DNA of 64,000 bases, taken from the NCBI GenBank assembly GCA_003550305.1, contig QKYT01000035.1, forward strand, positions 276,982 to 340,981, given 5' to 3'. This DNA comes from Glomus cerebriforme (Eukaryota > Glomeromycota > Glomeromycetes > Glomerales > Glomeraceae). The translations under genes and the position numbers were made by a program. This document shows, in pieces, positions 11,564 to 24,410 of this stretch; position 1 is the first letter of the stretch, and every line of letters begins with the position of its first letter. The notes below the pieces were generated by a model. It was not told the origin of the DNA, made no database searches, and was given only the letters and a program-made list of their open reading frames with translations.

Positions 11564-13617
11564 ATGCCAAATAAAAAAGAATCTTGGATGTTTCCAACAC
11601 TAACTGACTCAGAAATAGTATATTTCTTTGATTCCCTTAAAGCTGGTGTATTAATAACCGACCATGACTTAAAGAGACCGGTGTCTGATCGTATTTGTGA
11701 TCTCTACGTAAAAGTTTTGGAAGAGACTACTGGAGGAGTTTTTGAGCAGTTTGACGTGTTGGCATTACAATCTATGCAAGAAATCCTGCAGGAGATATAT
11801 TCTTTAGATGTATTTAACATTAATATTTTGTTTTGTTCATTTTATTGTTTCATTATTAATCGTTTATATTTCTTCAATATAAACAAAAGTATCAAGACAT
11901 ATACGCAGTACAAATGAACGCAATGGCTTTTTATATAAAAATGTAGGTATTTTAAATATATAATACGCAAATTTCATTAATTGCTAGAGAAATAATCTTA
12001 TATATCATTAAAGGAGAAGATTCATGCAAGTTGTGGGAATCTTAGATTTCAACTTGGGAGATATAATTAGGCCGGAACCACAAAGACTTCGTATGATTCT
12101 CAGTGGAATTATTAATTATATGAAGTTCCGTGAAGACCAAATAAAAATTTTAGTAAAAATGGATAAAGATGTTGTAAGTATTTCTTTAAGAAATATAAAA
12201 TGATAAAGTATTCACACAAAGTAAATTTTGATAATTGTACAACTTTTATCAAAAGGAATCTCTCGAAGCTAAAAATGAAGATTTAGAAAATAGTTATCAT
12301 AGTCTTAATGCAAGACTTAATGCTTTGAAGTAAGGTTTAAATTTAAAGCTTTAAACAATTTCATTTTTAGTGATTAAAATAAACCAATAATTCATAATAA
12401 GATTGCAGCGCAAAGAACAAGAACCGGAAGTAAAGCGATATAAGCAGGACAACGAAAACCTTATGAGTAGAATGCGCGAATTAAAAAAGAAACAGACAGG
12501 TTTACTCTCTGAGATTGATAATTTGAAAGCTTCCAGAGTTGAATGGACCGATAAAATCGTATGTGTGACATTATTGAAAGTAATCATAAAATCATGAATT
12601 TAAGATAGTTATACAGTATTTTTTTTTTTTTTTTTTTATAACAGAATAATTCGCAATTCCTACATGTGACTGCTAAACAAAATCTTGAGAGTTTAAAAAG
12701 TCGCATAGTGTTACATCCGGAAAAATTGAAACAGGTTTGCTGATAATGATTTAATTGCGAATTTTATTTAAAAAGTAAAGTTTATCGCGTCTCTTGTATA
12801 GACTGTCGAAGAAATGAATAATAATCTATCTAAAGAAAGAGAAGATCTGGCAATGGCTGAAAAATCTATTCGTGACACTAACGCAAAACTTGACATGCTG
12901 AAAGTTGTAGAGGATGTAAGTATCGTTTTGTACGTTTTGTAAATAGCTACCAGAGTATATGTATTAAATTTAAAAAAATAATGATATACAGGAAATTAAA
13001 GCTTGCAACAAAATTCTGGATGAAGTTCTAAAACAAAGGAATAATTGTGATAGAGCTTTTAAAGAATTAAGAGATTTACAGGAAGATGTTGAGACAAAAC
13101 GGCAGATTTTACGCGAAATCGAGAAGAAAGAACAGGTTTATTTAATGATTTTGCAAATGAGATTCGGAAAATATATTTGCCTTATAAAATGATAATTATT
13201 CCCTTTTTATAATAAGTTATTGACTCGTCAAAAACAAAGTTTGGAAGAAAGACTTAAACGTCAACGAGATAAACATAGACAAAGAGTAGAAGAGTCAGAG
13301 AATAGACTTGTGACTCTACAAAAAGATTACGAAAAGATTCAAGAAGAAATGAAAGAATATGAATTGAAAGCAGCAGAAGAAAAGAGATCACATGATGAAA
13401 TACAAGAAAAGGTATGTGATTTTTATCAGAATTTGCTATTATATATCATACATAATACATGCATCTAAATTAATATTATTTATAGATTATTAATAAGATT
13501 CAAAGTTGGGAAAAGGAAAAGGCTGCTATAGAGTCACAATATAAAGCACTTACGGATAAAATAGATAGTTACGAGCAAGAACTTCTCTTAACGATAAAAT
13601 GCCACAAAATCTATTAA
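11564..13617 (+). CDS. NUF2: kinetochore protein Nuf2
   Basis: Ten exons (11564-11809, 11890-11942, 12014-12173, 12256-12329, 12402-12558, 12645-12734, 12802-12915, 12992-13135, 13217-13411, 13486-13617) sum to 1365 nt, 454 residues, matching the usual 450-460. The N-terminal calponin-homology-like head has MFPTLTDSEIVYFFDSLKAG, and the family signature is FNLGDIIRPEPQRLRMILSG followed by IINYMKFRED. The remainder is nearly all coiled coil rich in K/E/Q. Nuf2 pairs with Ndc80 in the outer-kinetochore NDC80 complex that binds microtubules. The donor of exon 2 is AT|GTAGGT; using the apparent ATG TAG read-through instead would end the protein. The final exon closes at TAA 13615-13617. Confidence 0.92.
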
Positions 13618-13831
13618 CAAACTATAGAGATTTTAAAATAAAGATTTTCAAACTAAGCACCCCTTGCTGTATGACATCAATCCAAAGTTTATAATTTGTT
13701 AAGAAACCCTTATATGAATCATTAGCAAAAACCATTCAAAATGTACAAGACTGGGACCAGTATATTCCATCCGTATTATTTAACAACTCGACACCTTATT
13801 TATTATGAAAAAATTTAATACATTTTATAAT
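13618..13831. other. convergent 3' spacer
   Basis: 214 bp between the convergent ends of NUF2 and APC13. No gene seen. Confidence 0.4.
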
Positions 13832-14332
13832 TTATTGAATTGGTTGTGATTGTTGTGGATTTTGATTTTGTAGTTGTTGTGGTTCATCATTTAGAAAATC
13901 TAAAGCAAGATCGGTCCATTTTTTGTTCTCTGATTTAAGTTGTTCCGGTAGTAAATTATTAACTATAAAAATAAATAAAGATGAGTAAATATATTTTCAA
14001 AAAAAAAAATCATTAAATATAGCTTTATTTACAGTCATCATTATCATCAGTTGAAGGAGGTTGATGTTTCAATGGTACAGCGATTTCTATTAAAGTTTAA
14101 AAATATACAACGTTGGATTGAAATTTAATTTGGAATAAAACCAAATAATCAATACTTTATAGGTACCATCGTCAGGTAATTTATAATTTTCCCAATTATC
14201 AAGATAATCCAAATGTCTAGTGTGTCTTAAATGAGCGTGATTAAAGCGTCCGTCCTATGCGAATGAGAGAAGAGGAGAAAAGCTAAGTTTATTTAATAGC
14301 ATTATTCAAAGAACAAGTAAAAAATATACCAT
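13832..14332 (-). CDS. APC13: anaphase-promoting complex subunit 13 (Apc13/Swm1)
   Basis: Four exons (14330-14332, 14167-14254, 14033-14086, 13832-13962) sum to 276 nt, 91 residues, typical of this small subunit. Recognised by the family's two conserved blocks: DGR near the start followed by LDNWENYKLPDDEIAVPLK, and KWTDLALDFLNDE near the end, which parallel the human protein's DGR, W..DKLP..D.AIPL and KWTDLAL segments. A Q/N-rich tail follows. Apc13 stabilises the TPR arm of the APC/C ubiquitin ligase. The first coding exon appears to be just the ATG, with an intron directly after it. No other in-frame ATG lies upstream (a TGA precedes), and the phases fit. Divergent from the OTU1 gene over 151 bp. 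Confidence 0.85.
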
Positions 14333-14483
14333 TATTAAATATTTGGTACTAAAAACCGTAAAAAAACGACGATGAAAATTTACTGAAAAAGAATCAATTT
14401 TAATTGGATTACTGATAACTCATAATTAAGATCATCATTTTTTTTTATCGATACTCCTTTAGTCTTTTTCTTCACAAAAAACA
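14333..14483. promoter_or_regulatory. bidirectional promoter region (APC13 / OTU1)
   Basis: 151 bp between divergent start codons, so both promoters and the APC13 5' UTR must lie here. No recognised motif; T-rich on the plus strand before the OTU1 start. Confidence 0.35.
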
Positions 14484-16437
14484 ATGCAATTAAGAATTCG
14501 AGATAAAGAAAACAAGATTCATATTATTACACCATTGAATGAACATTCTTCATTCAAAGAATTAAAGGAAGAAATATCAAAACTTACCGGGATTCCACCT
14601 CTACACCAAGAATGTATGTTAAATAATTTTTTTTAGTTATCCTAAAGGCTTTTAAAAAGGTTTAACTTTTTTTTCTAATTAAAGTGAAATTAGGATATCC
14701 GCCACGAGTATGCAAAGCAAAAGATGAAGATACTTTAGCTTCAGTTGGATTACAAAATGGTGATATTATTATTCTTACCGAATTATCTTTAGCAGAAGTA
14801 ATATATACGCAACAAGGCACTCCGACAATATCATCACCTGCACCAGCACCCGCACATGTCCTTCCTAATATAACATCTACAGTTCCTTCAACGACTGGTA
14901 CGACTGGTAGTTCAAAAAATGTTATATCCGTTCCCACGGAAAATGGCTTCGTTGTTTTAAGAGTATGTTGTTTAATTTTTATATAAATTGTTTGATTAGG
15001 ATTTTGCTAATGACAAGTCATTGATTTTGTTAGGAAATGTCTGATGATAATTCATGTTTGTTTCGTGCTATTGGTGTGTATATAATTAATTATAGCAAAG
15101 TTAATCCGAATTGAAAGAATTCAAAATTAACTGTATTTTTTAACTTTAATATTTTAGGGTAAGAATATTGAAAATGAGTATTTAATGTCTTTTATATTTA
15201 TTGATATCTTCATTATTTTATATCATTATTATATAAGTTATGTACTAGAAAGATCGAGTGATGCGGCACAACGTTTAAGACGAAGTACATATATATTTTT
15301 CCTGATTTTATTTATTTACGAACATAAATCGTAATCAATTCAAATTGACAAACTCTAAAATATTTATTACATTCATAGTTGTTATTGATCATGTAAGAAG
15401 TGATCCTGAACATTATTCAGATGTAATTTTGGGTAAACCAAGAGAAGAATATTGTTCTTGGATTGCACAAAAAAATAGTTGGGGAGGTGCGATAGGTAAG
15501 AACTTTTATTGTTAAAGTTAGTTAAATACTCGCGAATTAATTTCAAGGTTTATACAATTAGAACTTTCAATTTTTGCGGCTCATTATAAAGTTGGTAAAG
15601 TTAATATTCATTAGCATTAGTAAATCCATCTGAATTGCACTTTCTTTATTCAGAAATTAATGACATTAATTGATTTTACCTTATATCTTAAATAAGAAAT
15701 TTGTAGTGTTGATGTAGGAAGTGGAAGAATTGATCGATTTGGTGGGTAAATTTTAGTAAATGGGATAAATAATAATCGGAAGAAATTATTTATTTTATTT
15801 ATTTCTATATAGGTCAAGGACAATATGATCAATGCGTATTTATTATTTACAGGTTCGTCAATCTTTTTTATGAAAAAAGTTGTATAATAAAGTAAATATT
15901 TAACTTAAATTTATTTTTTTTTTAGTGGCATTCGTGAGTAAAGACGCTTTAATATATTATACTCTTTAATAGTCTTAAGTTGATTTCTTTCCGAATTGAT
16001 TAAATATAAAATAGATTATGATGCTATCGCTTTAACTCCGATACTTGACATAAGTCAAGAGTATGATCAAACAATTTTCAATATATCCGATGATGCAATT
16101 CTAAGAGCAGTATTAGCCGTTGCTGATAAAATGAAACAAGTAATTAATAGTTCTTTAAAAAATTTTCCCCGATATTTAAAACAAAATTTATTTATTGATT
16201 TATTTATTTTATTTAGTTGCATAAATATACATATACAGCTGATTTTACTTTAAGATGTGGTCAATGTGGACATGGATTAAAAGGAGAAAAAGAAGCTGTA
16301 CAACATGCTCAATTAACTGGTAAATTTATATACAGTATATATGTTTATATATATATATAACTTGGTTCATTTTTATCCTTCTTTTTTAAAAAAAAAATTT
16401 TGATCTAGGACATACAAAATTTGTTGAATATGAATAA
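14484..16437 (+). CDS. OTU1: OTU1/YOD1-type deubiquitinase
   Basis: Exons 14484-14613, 14685-14962, 15034-15073, a single base at 15158, 15238-15284, 15379-15495, 15562-15594, 15697-15741, 15813-15852, 15926-15933 (8 nt), 16015-16139, 16217-16319 and 16409-16437 sum to 996 nt, 331 residues. Order: N-terminal UBX-like ubiquitin fold ([15 protein letters not shown]), a P/S/T linker, the OTU domain with catalytic Cys in DDNSCLF and catalytic His in SGIHYD, and a C-terminal C2H2 finger (LRCGQCGHG ... HAQLTGH). The family works with Cdc48/p97 in ERAD to trim ubiquitin chains. The conserved EEYCSWI and WGGAIE motifs confirm the family. The 1-nt exon is the main uncertainty. Using a donor at 15077 instead skips it and adds one residue (AIGVYV versus AIGYV), also in frame. 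Confidence 0.88.
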
Positions 16438-19400
16438 TTGAAAAAGATAAATCGCATTATTTTATCATAAAAATGTTGTAGAAATGGAATCTTTAGCATT
16501 GTAATTATTAGTTAATATAAAAAAAACTGACTTTTTTTTTAGAAAAATTGATGGTAAATTTATACTATTGTTTCAAAATAGATGATTTATTTATTTAACT
16601 GGCTTTTTATATTAAATAAATTTTTAATAATATACTTTATGACTGGAGGTTAATTCAAAAATAATTCACCAGATATTAAATTTACTGCATTATGTGATTT
16701 TTTACATGATTTTATATTTATCTTTAGTAAAGAAATTTTGATAAAATTTATGTTAATAAATGGATAAAATATAAAAAAAAAGAAATATTATATAGTTATC
16801 TGATGAAAAAAATGAATAATACCTATAGAGGGTAAATGATTAGTTGAAAAAAGCTATGCAGTGGCTTTTTGGCCAATCAAATAGGTAATTGGAATCTGAT
16901 AAAGCAAATTATTATTACTTATAGAATATTATCATATACAGATATAACTATTTATAAGATAATAAAAAGAAAATTAATACATATCATCAGTAATGATCAT
17001 CACTAGTATTATGTGTTATTTATTTATTACAAAATATATAATATATTTTCTCTGATATAATGTTTTTTGTTTTATATTAAACATGTCAATAAAAAGTAAA
17101 ATAAGTGTAGAAGGAAAAAGTCCTTTAAGATTTTTTAGATAAGTCTATGATTTACTAATAAAAAAAGTTTAATTAAAAAAGAATATTAAATCTTTTCTTT
17201 ATATTTAAAAATAACTTACCAAAAATTTTTTTAATCCAAAATGCAATATACTTTATTTACTACAAATCTGATACTATTTATTGTACTATACTTTTATAAC
17301 ATTAATTTAAAATCTAGAACTTTTCAAAAATTGTAAAAATAATTCATATTAATCCACAAGTAATTTCTTAAAAAACTTTCTTTAATATTACAGTAATTAT
17401 TTAATTAATATATAAAAACTACAATAAAAATTTCTATTTTAATTAACTTCATTACTTGATTATCTATAAGTGCCTTTAAAGAAGAAAACACTTTTTATAA
17501 AAAAAGTACCAGTATGGTAAAACACAAACTTTTATCACTTCCTATTTTTTATAATAATTGTATTTTAATTTTATGCAAATAATTGAATTACTTTCATTTA
17601 TTTATTTTAAAATTCATTAAACTGATAAATACCATTTAGTACTGATATATATATTGTTTTGAAATAATCTTGAGTTGATAATTTTTATCAACAATTTGAT
17701 CTCATAAACCATTCTTAATATAAAAATAGCAAACATAGTAAAAACCTTTTGCTGTATATTTTAAAAATATATAATAAGCATTTTGTTATTTTATCAAAAT
17801 TTGGTATTTGTAAATTATAATGTAAAAAAACAATAGAATTGATTTATATCAATATTATATTAAGTTTTTTTACCATAAGAAATAAATTTCTATGAAAAGT
17901 ATAAAAAATTAGAAATATTAAAGAAAACAAATAAGAATTAGAAAAAGTTTTATTAAAGATAAATGTATAATATTTAAAATAGGAATTAAATAATATAAAT
18001 TTACTTATGGTTAATAATCAAATATTTCAAATTTATTTTATTTATTTAATTTATCTACTTATATTTAGTTTTATTTTTAGATATTTGCAATAATATATAA
18101 GCATTATTAATTTTGTTTTATTTTAATTAGTAAAATCCTAATCAGATAAAATAATATTACAAGCTAAATGAACTACATTTATTATTCACAAATTTCTTTA
18201 TTATTATATAAAATTGCAAGAATATATCTTACCAGATATAATTTTTAATAATTAATTTTTTTGTTAAGATAGATAAGTTTAAGTTGATTAAATACTTTAT
18301 TTTATAAGATGTAAGTTTTTTGTACTAATATCTTAGTTAATAGAAAAATAAAAAATTGTTTCTAATATAGATTTGAATTTTTTAAATTAGTAAGAAATAT
18401 AAGATTTAATAGTAGATTTCAAAAGCTGAAGTTCAGAATTCTTTATCCAATAAACTTTTGGTTAATATAATTTGTGATTATTACAAAGATGTTAAAAAAA
18501 TTCTTTTATCTATACATAATAATATTAGTTAAAATAAGAAATTTTAGTATGTGATGATTCGGTTAAATTTTAGCTGATTTAGTTCAAATTTTAGCTGAAT
18601 TTTAATTATCATCAACATTTAAAATATTTAATTAATAGTTGAATTGTATACTTTTATAAAAATTTGTAATAATTCATTAATTCAATAAATTAAACATGTG
18701 AATTTTAATATTTAAGTAAATTTTTAATAATAAAAAATAATACAATAAATGTAAAAAGTTATAATAAATGTGAAAATAAGTATTATTTATTCAGGAAAAA
18801 AAACTATAATATTCCTAACCCCTTATAAAATAAATGGATAATTTTCTGGAACATGTTTTTCATTAAATAATATGTAACTTTACATAATTAACTATTTTAA
18901 ACTTTTTTTTACATTATTTTTCTATAAATTATTAAGTTATTATAAGACATTTTAAACAGTTCTTATAAATTAGTGATTTTTTGACTATCTATATGAGACT
19001 AAGGAATAAGTGAATGAAAATTCCTGGTTAGCTAATCACATGCAAAAAATTAGATTAAGTGATACTTAGTGCAACAGGAAATTAATGTATTTATTTTTTT
19101 TTATATAAATTATGCATAAATTATATATATTTTATTATCAAATATAATACTTTTTATTAATTGTATTATCATTATTTTCGAATTAGTGTAATTGGTGATT
19201 AATTTATAATAAATAAAAATTGATTCTTTGACTACAAAAATAAAATCATGTTTTACTATATAAATTATAAATATCATTTGATCTGCATAACTCTAAGTCA
19301 CTATTGTATAATCTTATTAATCATTTTTTATCATTTGTCTTTTTTGTTTTTGCTAAAGTTTATAAACTGATTTCTAAAGCTAAAAGATTTCTAAAACTGA

Positions 19401-20198
19401 TTTCTAGAGTCTTTAAAGATTCATAACAACTTCCTTCAAGTAATAGGTAATAACTTTTTTTTTATTTTGTTAGATTTTTTCCTTTTTTTTTATTTCTAAC
19501 TATTTTTTTTTATTTAGATCTTTGGTTTTTGGGTGAAGAGTTTGAAAAGAGTAGTATTTCTTTATTAGTTCTTTTTGTATTAGTTTTTTATTCTTTAGAG
19601 AGAAGGTTTATTTTTTTTAAAAAAAAATTTATTATTAAATGGGTTTTTTTATGTTTTAGCATACAAAATGAGCAGTATTTTTAATAAATTAATTATTTTC
19701 AGTGTTTTTAGTATTTTTGGTAGCTTAATTTTAATTGATTGACAATTCACCTGATCACACTAATTTGAAATGACAATAATTGCTAAATATTCAATTATGT
19801 TCTAATAAATCAATAGTTTATACTTTATGAAAATGAATCTTTCTAAAATATGATATATTGGTATTATGCAATTTTAACATTCAAGATAAAAATCTTTACT
19901 CCAAAGTTTAACATTACAAATCTGTTAATCATCATCAATATTAAGCAAATATATACTAAGTTGTACTTAAAAATTCTATCAGATAAATTAATTATATATT
20001 TAAAAAAAATATTGGATTTGACCTAGATAGTAATTAATTTTGTTAGTATTTATATATCAAAAATTGGATAAAATATAAAAATTTGCAATATATTGTAATG
20101 ACTTCAAGTAATTTTAATAATTAAAAATTTTAATTTTACCTTAATTTTATAATACATTTTAGTATAAATATAATATATAAATATCATATTTATTTTTT
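16438..20198. other. gene-free A+T-rich tract
   Basis: Very A+T-rich with many homopolymers, a short (AT)n just upstream at about 16345, and no supportable exon. Words near 16985-17010 (ATGATCATCACTAG) resemble in inverse order the window's first 40 bp, which suggests scattered ends of a small dispersed repeat. Confidence 0.35.
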
Positions 20199-21759
20199 GG
20201 AAATTGCTAAACGTCATTTGGGTGATTGTCATCTAGGTGATCATTGCCTGAGTTTTTTTTTCAAATATGTCATATGATATATAGGCTGATTTTTTTAAAC
20301 TTGACTAATTTTTAAACTTAAATTCTATCATAAAAGATTTTAAAATTTTTTTTTTTTGTAAACATATTTATTCAAAATAATTATTATCTAATAAAATTTT
20401 TTAAAATTTAAAAGTCACACATTTACGATTTTATTTATTTTTAATAAAGTAATACAAATAAAAGAAATTATAACAATAAATAAAAAGATAAGTAAATTAT
20501 AATGATCAAGAAGAAAAATGCTAATAAAAAAATAAAATAATAATNNAGTAATGGAAAGTAATAGTAGATGAAAGGAAGTAAAAAGGAGTAATGGGAAGTG
20601 ATGGGAAATGAAAAGAAGTGATAAGAGATGAAAAGAAGCAATAGAAGATGAAAAAAATTGATAGGAAAATGAAGAAAAGTAATGAGAGATGAAAAGAAGT
20701 GATGGAAGATGAAGAGGAGTGATGAAAGATGAAAAGAAGTAATAAGAGATGAAGAGGAGTGATGAAAGACGAAGAGAAGTGATAGGAGATAAAGAGGAGT
20801 GATGGTAAATAAAAAGAAGTGATGAGAGATGAAAAGGAGTGATGAGAGATGAAAAGGAGTGATGGAAGACGAAAAGAAGTGATGGGAGATGAAAAGAAGT
20901 GATGGGAGATGAAAAGAAGTGATGGGAGATGAAAAGAAGTGATGGGAGATGAAAAGAAATGATGGGAGATGAAAAGAAATGATGGGAGATAAAAAGAAAT
21001 GATGGGAGACGAAAAGAAATGATGAGAGATGAAAAGGAGTGATAAGAGACGAAGAGGAGTAATGAGAGATGAAAAGAAATGATGAAAGACCAAAAGGAGT
21101 GATAAGAGACGAAAAGGAGTAATAGGAAATAAATAGGAGAGAAAAATAGATAATGGAAAATGAAAAGATATAATAGAAAATGATGAAAGACAAAAAGGAT
21201 GGAATAATGAGAAGTAATAGAAGTAAAAAATGATAGACAAAAAATAAAAAAAATGATCATGATAGGAGGTTGGGTAGCAAAAGATAATGATAGGAAACTA
21301 AGTAAAAATATAAGATAGAAATAATAAAAAAAAAATAAATAAAAAATAAAAAATATACCTTTATTAATTATAAAATTGAAAGAACTAAAAGATTTAAAAA
21401 AAATGAAATAAAAATAGTGAAAAATGAAATATGAAATATGAAACAGAAACAATAAAAACATAAAAAAAAAAAGAGTAAGAAATGAAATGTAAAGTGAAAA
21501 ATAACTAACTTTAATTGTAAAACTGAAAGGAACTAAAGAACCTAAAAATAATGAAATAGAATTAGTAAGAAATAAATAAGTTAGAGATAAAAATAAAAGA
21601 AAAAGGAAACAAATCTATACTGAAAACAAGATTCAATGATATACAAATAAATATGACGTGATAATGTAGCCAATCAAAAATATTAAATCTGCCATGTAAT
21701 CAAAGACCAGGTGACAATCACCTAGGTGACAATCATCCAGATGACATTTAGCAATTTTC
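20199..21759. mobile_element. non-autonomous element with ~50-bp inverted ends and minisatellite core
   Basis: The left end (20199 onward) reads GGAAATTGCTAAACGTCATT and continues through TCATCTAGGTGAT. The right end, read in reverse complement from 21759, begins GAAAATTGCTAAATGTCATC and continues through TCACCTAGGTGAT. The two match over about 50 bp with scattered mismatches. The element is flanked by the 9-bp direct repeat TTATTTTTT (20190-20198 and 21760-21768), the size typical of Mutator-like insertions, though so simple a sequence could match by chance. The interior has no gene. It holds a 20-bp minisatellite and a low-complexity A-rich part. Two undetermined bases lie at 20545-20546. 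A truncated relative sits at 45.4-46.2 kb. Confidence 0.7.
20549..21140. repeat. 20-bp minisatellite, unit GATGGGAGATGAAAAGAAGT
   Basis: Tandem copies of a 20-nt purine-rich unit, almost perfect at about 20881-20960 and degenerate on both sides. The strand asymmetry (plus strand nearly all G/A) keeps all three minus-strand frames open and so creates long spurious reading frames. Confidence 0.9.
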
Positions 21760-22349
21760 TTATTTTTTTATTTTAATATTTTATTTTTTTTTTTTCTTTT
21801 GAACTGAATTTTAGTTTTGTACTTTAAAATAATAAGTAATTTATTCTTTATTTTTTTATTTAAAATATTTGCTAATACTTTTTTATTATTTTTTTTTATA
21901 TATATTTTAATTTTAGAAAATTTTTAAAATAAAATAGTAATAATTTTAGATTTTCTATCTTTAATTTTAAACATAATTTTAATACTTTAATAATAAATAA
22001 AGAATCTTTTTAAAATTAAGTAAAATTGTTTAATAGTTTTAAAATTTACTTATATACAGTATAAATTTTCATAAATTTATCTTAAGTATTAATAAAGTTA
22101 AAAAAAAAAGATTAAAAAAATATTTCTATTAATAATTACAATTAATAAATATTTATATATATATATATATATATATTTTAAGACAAGTTAAACATATTTA
22201 TTGTATTAAGTATCATAAGACGAATACATTCTATAAATTATGTATATACCCTCTATATTTAGAAAAATGTAACTTGTTGTGCAAGAACTTCAGTTTGTAA
22301 AAGTAAAAATTGAAAACAAATTCTTCTTGGTGCAAATAGTTCTTATGAT

Positions 22350-22560
22350 TTACTTTAAATCTTCTGATTCAGTATTAATGTGATTATTTAAATTAATGCC
22401 TAAAACTTGACTATCTAACCCTCCATAAAAACCTAATATTATATCATCAACATGACCATTAAAAAAATCTAAATTACTATTTTTTACATTATTTGTTACT
22501 CTATTAATACTAAAATTACAATTGTTAGTATCACCTGCCAAGTTCTTCCAAAAGTCAACA
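22350..22560 (-). pseudogene. short relic reading frame, unrecognised
   Basis: An open frame of about 65 codons, starting near EVLQYVDFWKNLAGD and ending at TAA 22350-22352. Its composition is less biased than the surrounding A+T-rich DNA (W, G, D, H residues present), which suggests the tail of a former coding sequence, perhaps from a transposon. No start, partner exon or known family was recognised. Confidence 0.25.
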
Positions 22561-23277
22561 TACTGAAGAACTTCCTTGCTATGTAGACTCTAAATCTTGT
22601 TTAATAAATAGTGAATTTTTTCTAAAAAAGTGATTTCCTTTGATAACTTCAGATTTTACAAATTTTTGAACTACATTATACCCAATTTTGGCAACTTATG
22701 TAATTCTTGATAGCTTATCTAATATCAGATGATTGAACTAATATTTTTATATATTATATATTATTAATCAATTATTTTTATTGTATAAATAATAAATAAT
22801 TAGATATTTTAGTAAATTTAAATTTTTTAAATATTATATAACTTATTATTATTATATATATAATAAGATGATTTTTATCTAAAATAAGCATTAAAATTTT
22901 CTATAAATAAAATTTAGAATTTAAAATTTATATATAAAAATATACAAATATATCTTTAAAGTTATATAATTTTTTTCTAAATTTTAATTAGCTAATTATA
23001 TTAAAAATTTTTTTATATATGCATCTCTTAATTTTTTTTAAGAATTTTATAATTCATTATCATGATAATGTATCATCAATATTATATGATTTCATAATTC
23101 TAATCAAAATTAAATAATCTATAATAAAATTGCTTTTTTAAAAATATTATATAATCCAAATTTTTAATTTTTAAGAAAAATAAAATTGCTTTTTTTTGAA
23201 TTGTATATATTACTTAATATTTAAATAAGAAAATTTTGGCTAACATTATAAAATTTTATTAATTATTATTATTTGTC

Positions 23278-23760
23278 TTAAAAATCACCAAAAAATATTA
23301 TCATTAAAAAATAAAGAATATTATTATTAGAGAATAAAAATATTACAATAAAAATATTATAAAAAAAAAACAAAAATATTACCATCAAAAAATAATACAA
23401 AAAAACAAGAAAAGCAGCATAAAAATGACAAAAAAAAAACATTATAAAAATAATAAGAAATACCATAAAAATGACAAGAAATGTATAAGAAAGTATCATA
23501 AAAATGATAACATAAAAATGATAACATAAAAATGATATAAAAATACAAAAAATGTTTCATAAAAATGATAAGAAAGTATTTTAAAAATAATAAGATATGT
23601 TATAAAAATAATTTATAAAAATAACAAAAAAAGACATTATAAAAATACAAAATAAAAACACTATAAAATAATAAGATATTATAAAAAAAGACAAATAAAA
23701 ATTATAAAAAAGTTATCATAAAAATAATAAAAAAAATATCAGAAAAATAAGAAAAAAAAA
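23278..23760. repeat. degenerate A-rich tandem repeat (CATAAAAATGATAA-like)
   Basis: Repeated words of the type CATAAAAATGATAA/ATAAAAATGACAAG in imperfect tandem. It gives low-complexity F/Y/I-rich frames on the minus strand that are not genes. Confidence 0.75.
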
Positions 23761-24410
23761 CTAGTATTAATGGTATTAATATTATTTTAAATAAATAGAA
23801 AAGCAATAAAAATAACAAAATAATGAAAAAGAAAACTTATTTTATAATTGAAATTACTTTAAATAAAACTTACTCTATAAAAAAGAATAAAAAAAATAAT
23901 GTTAACAAAGCAAAACAAAAATACATTTTTTTAAAAAAAAACCTATTTTAATATTTCAAAAAAAGTTATTTTCAAATCATTTTAAAAAAGAAAAGAGATT
24001 TGATATCATTTTAAAAGTAAAAAATAATGAAAATAAAAAGAAAAACTTATTTTTTTTAAGTAAAGAAACACTATATTTTAAAAAAAATAAACAAGAAATA
24101 ATTAGTATATTAATTAACCAATTAAAATTTAAAAATAATTATATAATTAAAAAAGAATGTATACAATATAATAGTACAAACATTTCTATGTAAAATTATT
24201 ATTAAAATTTGAAATTTTCATTTGAATTTTTATTCAAATCATCCTGAGTGATTTTTTAAAACATCATCCCATATTGGTATCATGTGATTTATTATATATG
24301 ATCATCATGATTATTATTTATATCAGTGATCATTGTGATTATTAATATACTATTTTTCTTACGCATTTTATTTTTTTATTTTTTACACTCTTTCATTCTT
24401 TAACGTAAAA

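Larger units (their letters stand above)
21769..24238. other. A+T-rich spacer with simple repeats
   Basis: No gene supported. It includes an (AT)n run near 22145-22175 and a possible relic reading frame at 22350-22560 on the minus strand, followed by the A-rich tract at 23278-23760. Confidence 0.35.

Noticed and set aside
20415..21461. Three overlapping long minus-strand reading frames (348, 241 and 239 codons) rich in S, F, H and L
   Set aside because: They arise from the purine-only 20-bp minisatellite, which keeps every minus-strand frame open; no domain and no splice or start context.
23278..23560. F/Y/I-rich frames on the minus strand
   Set aside because: Low-complexity translation of an A-rich tandem repeat.
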